DNA from: AM-1111 sp046302135
GTDB taxonomy: Bacteria; Bacteroidota; Bacteroidia; B-17B0; Aurantibacillaceae
DNA: 64,000 nt
Assembly (NCBI GenBank): GCA_046302135.1
Contig: JBKCIQ010000176.1
Coordinates: forward strand, 17,173-81,172
Direction: 5' to 3'
Under the pieces are notes generated by a model. The model was not told the origin of the DNA, did not search any database, and saw only the letters and a list, made by a program, of their open reading frames with translations. Both the position numbers and the translations under genes were made by a program. The first letter of the stretch is position 1. The number at the start of each line of letters is the position of its first letter. Shown here piece by piece: positions 19,133 through 24,698 of the stretch.

Positions 19133-19705
19133 TTATGCGGCAAGCTTACTTTTGGTGTTTTCATCAACATTTATTTTTTGCTTTAATTTATTTATTGAAA
19201 ACAAATAAAACGATTGTGAGTATGTTGGTATTTGCGAAAAAACCTTTCTTAGTTCACTCTCCAAAACTGAGTCAATGGTTTTATCTCCTCTGTATAAAAA
19301 GCCAATTTTATATTCGTCGAGTAGGTAAAAACAAGCGTGTTTCTTGAATACTTTGTATGCAAAAAATCTGTTGATTGCAGATCTGGCTAAATTTTCTTTT
19401 TCATCTAGTTTCAGGGCCTCAGCAAAATCTTTCAACTCAATTTTTTCATTTTTTTCCGTTCTCACCGTATGAATTTCCCTCTGCAACAGATCACTTTTTC
19501 TTTCAGAAAAAGGTCCAAGGTCAGGCAAAGTTGAAATGTCTAATTGTCCAATTGTTCCCCCCGCCCACTTTATTTCACTAAGTTCTTTATAAAGTTCAAG
19601 TTTAATGCCTGCATCGTTCTTCCTTTGTTTAATCCAATTAAAGAAGATGGAGTTGAGGGTTGTTACTTTTGTTTTGGGGTTAAAAAATCTCTTACTTTTA
19701 ATCAT
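19133..19705 (-). CDS. Unknown cytoplasmic protein downstream of the SSB array
   Basis: 190 residues, no signal peptide or membrane segment. It is mixed alpha/beta with a Lys-rich N-terminus (MIKSKRFFNPKTK), an IKWAGGTIGQLDIS segment, a charged helical centre (EIHTVRTEKNEKIELKDFAEAL) and a C-terminal strand-rich part (YKIGFLYRGDKTIDS). I recognise no family. It lies 120 bp after the last SSB gene, on the same strand, and may belong to the same unit. Its small size and position make it a candidate functional partner of the SSB paralogues (inference). Confidence 0.55.
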   Translation of the reverse strand: MIKSKRFFNPKTKVTTLNSIFFNWIKQRKNDAGIKLELYKELSEIKWAGGTIGQLDISTLPDLGPFSERKSDLLQREIHTVRTEKNEKIELKDFAEALKLDEKENLARSAINRFFAYKVFKKHACFYLLDEYKIGFLYRGDKTIDSVLESELRKVFSQIPTYSQSFYLFSINKLKQKINVDENTKSKLAA

Positions 19706-19825
19706 GATATCATTTTTTTATTAGTTCGATTAATAATTCTTTTATGAGTTGAAAAACTGTAATTGCGGAAGCAAAGTTGTTACACTCTGCTTCCGGAATT
19801 CAACAAGATAAATTCTCAATTTTTA

Positions 19826-20182
19826 CTAATGAGTACGTACAGCGTTAGCGACAATATCAGTGAAAGATTTTTTCGCTCCCGTTTTGTCACTATACACATT
19901 GTAATTAATTTTCCCCTCAATGGTTATTTTATCCCCTTTCTTGAGCTTTTCTTTAACTTCAAGTGCAAGGTCACCCCAGGCAAGAACGTTGTGCCAAAGA
20001 GTGTTCTTAATTAACTCTCCTTTTCCGTTTTTGTACTCATAATTTGTTGCAAGCGAAAACCTTGCAACCCTTTGTCCTTTTCCAAGCAAATCAATAATTG
20101 GGTCTCTTCCTAGATTTCCTGTTAGTATTACTTTATTTATCGGTTCTTTGCCTTGTGATTTTTCAATTGATGTTGACTTCAT
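19826..20182 (-). CDS. Single-stranded DNA-binding protein paralogue A (tail-less)
   Basis: 118 residues, one OB fold. Readable SSB marks are KVILTGNLGRDPI, VARFSLATNYEY, the central TLWHNVLAWGDLA and GDKITIEGKINY. The protein ends soon after the OB fold (AVRTH) and lacks the acidic C-terminal tip with terminal Phe that recruits repair and replication partners in housekeeping SSB. It is the fourth and last member of a same-strand tandem array, 10 bp after paralogue B. Confidence 0.85.
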   Translation of the reverse strand: MKSTSIEKSQGKEPINKVILTGNLGRDPIIDLLGKGQRVARFSLATNYEYKNGKGELIKNTLWHNVLAWGDLALEVKEKLKKGDKITIEGKINYNVYSDKTGAKKSFTDIVANAVRTH

Positions 20183-20192
20183 TTTTTAGATA

Positions 20193-20561
20193 TTACTTTG
20201 TAAAATTTTTTAATACAATTTCTGTAAATACTCTCTGTTGATTGTCTTTGTTTGTGTATTTGCGACGGTGAATTCTCCCAACTACAATAACTTTATCTCC
20301 AGTTTTCAAGTATTCTGTCACCTGATCAGCTTTATTTCCCCATGCCACCACACTGTGCCAAAGCCATTCCTTACCTCCCAATCTATTTTCGAAAAATATT
20401 CCTGTGCTAACATTGAAATTTGCTTTCTTTTTACCAGAGTCAGTTTCATGATATTTTATTTCTCCTCCTATTATCCCTTTTAATTTAATCTTGTTGTTTT
20501 CAGTCTTATTAATTAATGGTAATTGATCTTTATCGTTTTGTGTTTCTCTATTTGTTTTCAT
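20193..20561 (-). CDS. Single-stranded DNA-binding protein paralogue B (divergent, tail-less)
   Basis: 122 residues. This is the most divergent of the four: the usual GNLG turn is GIIGGEI, but WLWHSVVAWGNKAD, ANFNVSTG and GDKVIVVGRIHRRKY keep the SSB OB-fold pattern. The N-terminal 25 residues are polar and the end (LKNFTK) has no acidic tip. It is 82 bp downstream of paralogue C and 10 bp upstream of A. Homotetramer or hetero-oligomer formation with the other paralogues is an open possibility. Confidence 0.8.
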   Translation of the reverse strand: MKTNRETQNDKDQLPLINKTENNKIKLKGIIGGEIKYHETDSGKKKANFNVSTGIFFENRLGGKEWLWHSVVAWGNKADQVTEYLKTGDKVIVVGRIHRRKYTNKDNQQRVFTEIVLKNFTK

Positions 20562-20591
20562 GTTATTTACTTTATCTGTGTTCGAATATTG

Positions 20592-20616
20592 AAGGATTCT
20601 TTTTATTCTAATCCTT
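20592..20616. other. Stem-loop between SSB paralogues C and B
   Basis: AAGGATT and AATCCTT form a perfect 7 bp stem with an 11-base AT-rich loop in the 82 bp gap. There is no T-run after it on the minus strand, so a terminator is unlikely; it may be an RNA-processing or stability element. Confidence 0.3.
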
Positions 20617-20643
20617 AATGCTTTTGTATTGATTGTAGGTGTT

Positions 20644-21000
20644 TTATGAAATTGCGTACCTTACTCTTTTTGGAAAAACCAGAATTTTTTCTGCTACTAT
20701 CTCAATATAGCTTTTATCGTTTCCTTGCTTATCGGTATATCGACGTTCTTTTCGAACTCCCTCAATATTAGCACAACGCCCCTTACCTAATGAGGCTTTT
20801 ACAAGTTCTGCTGTCTTACCCCACGCTATGACCTTATGCCAGTGTGTGTTTTTTACCCAATGTCCGTTCTCATCTTTTGAGAATGTCCTTGTGGCAACGT
20901 TAAATTTTGCACAAAGTAGGCCGCTTGTTAATTCTTTAATTTCAGGTTGATTTCCAAGATTTCCAGTTATTGTAATTGTATTATTAATTTGATTTTTCAT
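20644..21000 (-). CDS. Single-stranded DNA-binding protein paralogue C (tail-less)
   Basis: 118 residues. The OB-fold marks are NTITITGNLGNQPEI, LCAKFNVATRTF, NTHWHKVIAWGKTAELV, then YTDKQGNDKSYIEIVAEKI. The end VRYAIS is basic rather than acidic, so the partner-recruiting tip of housekeeping SSB is missing. It is second in the array, 88 bp after paralogue D and separated from it by a GC-rich hairpin. Confidence 0.85.
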   Translation of the reverse strand: MKNQINNTITITGNLGNQPEIKELTSGLLCAKFNVATRTFSKDENGHWVKNTHWHKVIAWGKTAELVKASLGKGRCANIEGVRKERRYTDKQGNDKSYIEIVAEKILVFPKRVRYAIS

Positions 21001-21040
21001 GTTTTGTTAAGTTGAATGTTATTTAAAATTATTTTTTTTT

Positions 21041-21083
21041 ACCGCCATAAATCCCGCGGCTTACGGGCCGCTGGATGGCAGTT
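21041..21083. other. GC-rich hairpin between SSB paralogues D and C
   Basis: Nested inverted repeats: an outer GCCAT / ATGGC and an inner GCGGC / GCCGC around a six-base loop, in an otherwise AT-rich gap. On the minus strand (direction of the ssb genes) no T-run follows, so it is not a classical terminator; a REP-like element, RNA-processing site or attenuator is possible. Confidence 0.35.
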
Positions 21084-21088
21084 TTTAA

Positions 21089-21553
21089 TTAGGCGGCAAT
21101 GGCCTTTGCGTTCACTTCTTCTTTATTGTTTGGAACCGTAACAATTTTTCCTGCAATAATTTCGGTAATGAACTTATCAGTGCCCGTACTGTCTGTGTAC
21201 ATTCTGTAATTTAATCTTCCTTCGACTTGTACCGGCGCACCTTTTCCCAACTGAGTCATGGCATACTCCGCAAGTTTTCCCCAGGCTACCACATTGTGCC
21301 AGGTTGTTTCACTTTGCCAAACGCCTTCTTTGTTTTTAAAATACCTGTTGGTTGCAACGCTGAACCGTGTCTTTTGTTTACCGTTAGTGATTTTAATTTC
21401 TACTGGTGCCGCACCCAAATTTCCTGCGATAGAAACTTTATTAACTACATTTTTTTTAACCAGACCTGAGTCCTGGGTGTTTACGTTAACTGTTTCTGCT
21501 ATCGCGTTCTTTTTTGCGCTAGCCTGTGTGGTTGCATTTTTTGCTGTCTTCAT
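21089..21553 (-). CDS. Single-stranded DNA-binding protein paralogue D (first of the array)
   Basis: 154 residues. An Ala/Lys/Asn-rich leader of about 36 residues precedes an OB fold with VNKVSIAGNLGAAPVEI, RFSVATNRYFKNKEG, TTWHNVVAWGKLAEY, GAPVQVEGRLNYRMY and FITEIIAGKI. The tail NNKEEVNAKAIAA is short, with no terminal Phe or acidic tip. As the promoter-proximal member it is probably the best expressed. Codon use looks more GC-rich than in the other three paralogues (by eye). Confidence 0.85.
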   Translation of the reverse strand: MKTAKNATTQASAKKNAIAETVNVNTQDSGLVKKNVVNKVSIAGNLGAAPVEIKITNGKQKTRFSVATNRYFKNKEGVWQSETTWHNVVAWGKLAEYAMTQLGKGAPVQVEGRLNYRMYTDSTGTDKFITEIIAGKIVTVPNNKEEVNAKAIAA

Positions 21554-21659
21554 TTTACTTGTTTTTTAATTGTTTTATTTGTTTAACATGTCACGGGCGT
21601 TTTCTTTTTTTTAACCCGCTTGTCTTTTCCTTTTAAGCGCTTATTTGAAATCGACGGTG

Positions 21660-21667
21660 CAAAGGTG
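21660..21667 (-). promoter_or_regulatory. Probable -7 element of the SSB array
   Basis: The minus strand reads CACCTTTG followed by CACCG, close to TAnnTTTG and to the TACCTTTGCACC context frequent at Bacteroidota promoters. No TTTG is present 19 bp upstream; the phased AAACGA repeats lie just further upstream, suggesting dependence on an activator. The 5' leader would be about 100 bases. Confidence 0.35.
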
Positions 21668-21709
21668 CGACCAGCATCAAACGATATTCGGTTATTAATC
21701 ACTTACTTT

Positions 21710-21745
21710 CGTTTATTATTCGTTTACTGTCGTTTGTTTTCGTAT
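21710..21745. repeat. Helically phased CGTTT / AAACG direct repeats
   Basis: CGTTT occurs at 21710, 21721 and 21731, with a CGTAT variant at 21741, so the spacings are 11, 10 and 10 bp. All copies therefore face the same side of the helix, as expected for a multi-site operator. They sit upstream of the SSB array promoter on the minus strand (as AAACG). Confidence 0.5.
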
Positions 21746-21890
21746 AAAAAGAGGGCAAAACCATAATAATCAGAGAGATATTTTGATGTGGGGTTAATTT
21801 TGAAAATCTAATAAAAAATATGCATTTTCAAATTGGTTTTTAAAATCAAATAAGATTTTTGAGAAAACGTAGATTAATTTTTCACCTTAA

Positions 21891-21911
21891 AGATAAAAAA
21901 GGCTTTTATCT
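21891..21911. terminator. Possible terminator hairpin after ggt
   Basis: AGATAAAA / TTTTATCT form a perfect 8 bp AT-rich stem with a five-base loop, 27 bp after the ggt stop. No clear U-tract follows on the minus strand, so confidence is low. Confidence 0.3.
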
Positions 21912-21937
21912 GACCAGGGGAGTGTAAAAAAATATAT

Positions 21938-23641
21938 TTAAAGCCCAGCAGCTGAATCATCTCCTCTTTTGTCTGCGGCTCCTTCTAATTTTCCGTCTGG
22001 CGTTACTAAAATTGCATCAACCTGTCCTATAGGTCTTCTTTCTTTAAGTATATGTCCTTGCTCAGTTAATTTGGAAATTACACGTTCATTGAAACAGTTT
22101 TTCTCGTAAAATATTAAATCTGGAATCCACTGATGATGAAAACGCTCTTTCTGAACAGCATCTTGTAGAGGTAAACTAAATTCTATCAGGTTGATCAAAA
22201 CTTGAAACACAGAAGTTATAATTGTACCACCGCCCGGCGTTCCTACTACCAAATGTAATTTTTCATCTTTCTCTACTATAGTCGGCGTCATTGAACTCAG
22301 CATTCTTTTACCGGGAGCAATTGCATTTGCCTCTCCTCCGGTTAGTCCAAATTTGTTTGGTGATCCAGGTTTCGCGCTGAAATCATCCATTTCATTGTTT
22401 AATATGAACCCGGCACCCTTTACAACTACACTGTTGCCATAGTTTCCGTTTAATGTTGTAGTTACTGAAACAGCGTTTCCATCTGAATCTACTATTGAAT
22501 AGTGCGTTGTTTCCTCAGATGAAGTGCGAGGTATTGCAGATTTAATTAGTTCACTCTTACTTGCTGTATCCTTATTAAAATTTGCCATTCGCCTTTGTGC
22601 ATATTTTTTATCTAAAAATCTTTCAATAGGAACAGGATAAAAATCATTGTCACCCATGTGTTCTGCACGCTCTGCGTAAGCACGTCTTTCAGCTTCAATC
22701 ATCAGGTGAATCGATTCTGCAGAGTGAAATCCCATATCAGGCAAAGACATTTCTTCAACCATATTCATAAGTAAAGCTAAAACAGCACCACCACTTGAGG
22801 GTGGAGGCATTGTAATAATTTGATATTTATTTTTATACTTGAACTTGATAGGAGTACGCCATTTTGGCTCATAACTCTCCAGATCTTTTTTTGAGATAAT
22901 CCCTTTACCTCTTTTCATCTCTGCCACAATTAATCTCGAATTTTTTCCGCGATAGAAACCGTTTTTTCCGTTTTTTTGAATCCTCCGTAAAGTTTTTGCG
23001 AGATCCATTTGTAATAAAACATCTCCTGCCTTCCATGAAGAAGTTTTTATAAGCGGAATATCTGATGAATTATACTTTATAAATTTTTCATGATTTTCAT
23101 TCAGTAAAACGGCTTCGTTGTTGGTTATTTTAAATCCTTTTGCAGCAATTTGTATTGATGTATTTAAGAGATCTTCCCATTTTAACTTTCCGAATTTCTT
23201 GTGCGCTTCAAACATCCCTGCTACGGAACCCGGAACACCACAAGCAAGATGACCTTGAGTGCTTAATTCAGGAATAACATTTCCGCTATCATTCAAAAAC
23301 ATGTTTCTTTTTGCCAAGGCAGGAGCCTTCTCCCTGAAGTCGAGCGCAAAGGCATTACCGGATTTATCTCTATAGATCATAAAGCCTCCGCCACCAATAT
23401 TGCCGGCCTCAGGATAAACTACTGCAAGTGCAAAATGAACCGCAACCATTGCATCTATAGCGTTACCTCCTTTATTAAGAATTTCAATACCCGCTTGTGA
23501 AGCAAGGGGATGGGCGCTTACGACCATAGCTTTTTCAGAAACTAATTGCTTAACGGATTCAGGTGTTTCAACTTGAGAATGAGTAAGCGATACAACAATA
23601 AAAAACATTAATAGGAAATGATATCTCATAGCAAAGTGCAT
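21938..23641 (-). CDS. ggt: Gamma-glutamyltransferase
   Basis: 567 residues. A signal peptide (about 1-22, ending THSQ) directs it to the periplasm. The autoprocessing Thr that becomes the N-terminal nucleophile is in the ETTHYSIVD block (about residue 378), which splits the proenzyme into large and small subunits. Other marks are ILNKGGNAIDAMVA, PEAGNIGGGGFM, the MPPPSSGG loop, LNNEMDDFS, SSMTPTIV and VGTPGGGTI. It cleaves gamma-glutamyl bonds of glutathione and related peptides. It is transcribed divergently from the TIR-like cassette. A second Met at residue 5 could be the true start. Confidence 0.92.
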   Translation of the reverse strand: MHFAMRYHFLLMFFIVVSLTHSQVETPESVKQLVSEKAMVVSAHPLASQAGIEILNKGGNAIDAMVAVHFALAVVYPEAGNIGGGGFMIYRDKSGNAFALDFREKAPALAKRNMFLNDSGNVIPELSTQGHLACGVPGSVAGMFEAHKKFGKLKWEDLLNTSIQIAAKGFKITNNEAVLLNENHEKFIKYNSSDIPLIKTSSWKAGDVLLQMDLAKTLRRIQKNGKNGFYRGKNSRLIVAEMKRGKGIISKKDLESYEPKWRTPIKFKYKNKYQIITMPPPSSGGAVLALLMNMVEEMSLPDMGFHSAESIHLMIEAERRAYAERAEHMGDNDFYPVPIERFLDKKYAQRRMANFNKDTASKSELIKSAIPRTSSEETTHYSIVDSDGNAVSVTTTLNGNYGNSVVVKGAGFILNNEMDDFSAKPGSPNKFGLTGGEANAIAPGKRMLSSMTPTIVEKDEKLHLVVGTPGGGTIITSVFQVLINLIEFSLPLQDAVQKERFHHQWIPDLIFYEKNCFNERVISKLTEQGHILKERRPIGQVDAILVTPDGKLEGAADKRGDDSAAGL

Positions 23642-23764
23642 TATAAAAACAGAAAGTTAATGAAAAACAAGGAATGATTTTTTCAAATGAAAATTAACAT
23701 TAGAAAAAGATTTAAATTTAATTACCTTTTAGATAAAGAGTGCATACATTAACCAACATGAAAC

Positions 23765-23795
23765 TTTGGACTCTGTGTTTGTTTTTCTACCTTTG
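23765..23795 (+). promoter_or_regulatory. Perfect Bacteroidota promoter of the TIR / nSTAND / SpoIIE cassette
   Basis: TTTG (23765-23768), 19 bp spacer, TACCTTTG (23788-23795): an exact match to the Bacteroidota consensus TTTG-N19-TAnnTTTG. The distance from the -7 box to the GTG start at 23824 is 28 bp. It is the best promoter in the window. Confidence 0.75.
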
Positions 23796-23823
23796 AAGTT
23801 GTTTTATTCTCAAATATAAGTTA

Positions 23824-24693
23824 GTGTCAGGTATATATTTAAGCTTTACTTCTTCCGAAATGGAAAACTATAGAGGTGATTTATTTAATACACTTCAAAA
23901 AGCTGGGCAACAGGTTTTTCCTTCCAACATATCATATTCTGAATCTTTTTTTTCACACATCAATCAAGAAATTTACAATTCCTCTAGCTCAGTTCACATA
24001 CTAGGGAAAGAATATGGAAAGAGTATGCCCGGTCAAAATCTTTCTGTGTCTGAATATCAATTGGAAATTGCTTTGCAAAGAAACGAAAAAGATCCTTCTT
24101 TTAAATTATTCATTTGGTTTCCATTTGCGTTTTCTGAGCTTACTGATGAAAAACAAAAAATATTCATTTCGTCAATTAGAAATAACATTAGAGATGGCGT
24201 ATTTTTCAGTAATACTTCCTCACCGATACAGCTTGTAGATGATTTAAGGATTAGCATCCAACCTGAAATGAAATCAAGCTACAATGTAAACCCTACAGAA
24301 GTTTTTTTGATTTACAACCAATTGGATGACAACGAAGCGTTAGAGGTAATTGATATGCTTTCAGACATTTTGCCCGTTGAAAAACTAAACATAATTCAGG
24401 ATAGTGATTTAGATTATTCCGAATTTTGTTCTCAGCAAATCAGCAAGAGTAAACTGGCTGTTGTTTATTTTAAGGAGTCTGCAGATTGGGCTTTGCCGTT
24501 TACTCAACAAATATGGAAAAAGGTTGGAGGGGCATCTTCACACACTCCGATTCTTTTGATTGGGGATGAAGACCCGGAATCCAACTCAAATAAAACTTTC
24601 AAGGCTCCAAAGGTTGTTTCAATGATTGTTTCCGGCCAACTTATTCCACTTGAAATAAAAGTTCAATACGACAAAGTTTTAGAAAGAGTTTGA
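23824..24693 (+). CDS. Double TIR-like / DUF4062-like domain protein
   Basis: 289 residues, GTG start 28 bp after the promoter, no signal peptide. Two similar halves are seen. Residues 1-140 open with GIYLSFTSSEMENYRGDLFNTL, then SVHILGKEYG and LSVSEYQLEIAL, the strand-helix pattern of TIR-like/DUF4062 effectors. Residues 155-289 repeat it: EVFLIYNQLDDNEALEVIDML, ISKSKLAVVYFKESADWA, then TPILLIGDE. The typical catalytic Glu of NAD-cleaving TIRs cannot be assigned confidently, so it may be an adaptor that pairs with the STAND protein. Its stop is 5 bp before the nSTAND ATG, so the two are coupled. Confidence 0.65.
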   Translation: MSGIYLSFTSSEMENYRGDLFNTLQKAGQQVFPSNISYSESFFSHINQEIYNSSSSVHILGKEYGKSMPGQNLSVSEYQLEIALQRNEKDPSFKLFIWFPFAFSELTDEKQKIFISSIRNNIRDGVFFSNTSSPIQLVDDLRISIQPEMKSSYNVNPTEVFLIYNQLDDNEALEVIDMLSDILPVEKLNIIQDSDLDYSEFCSQQISKSKLAVVYFKESADWALPFTQQIWKKVGGASSHTPILLIGDEDPESNSNKTFKAPKVVSMIVSGQLIPLEIKVQYDKVLERV

Positions 24694-24698
24694 TCTAT

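Larger units (their letters stand above)
21554..21937. other. 384 bp intergenic region with phased repeats and promoter of the SSB array
   Basis: No gene. It contains a -7-like element (21660-21667), a cluster of CGTTT repeats (21710-21745) and an AT-rich palindrome (21891-21911) near the end of ggt. The stretch 21750-21890 is AT-rich and shows nothing I can interpret. Confidence 0.7.

Noticed and set aside
21700..21750. Short repeats considered as a CRISPR array.
   Set aside because: Repeat units are only about 5-6 bp at 10-11 bp spacing, with no spacers and no cas genes.
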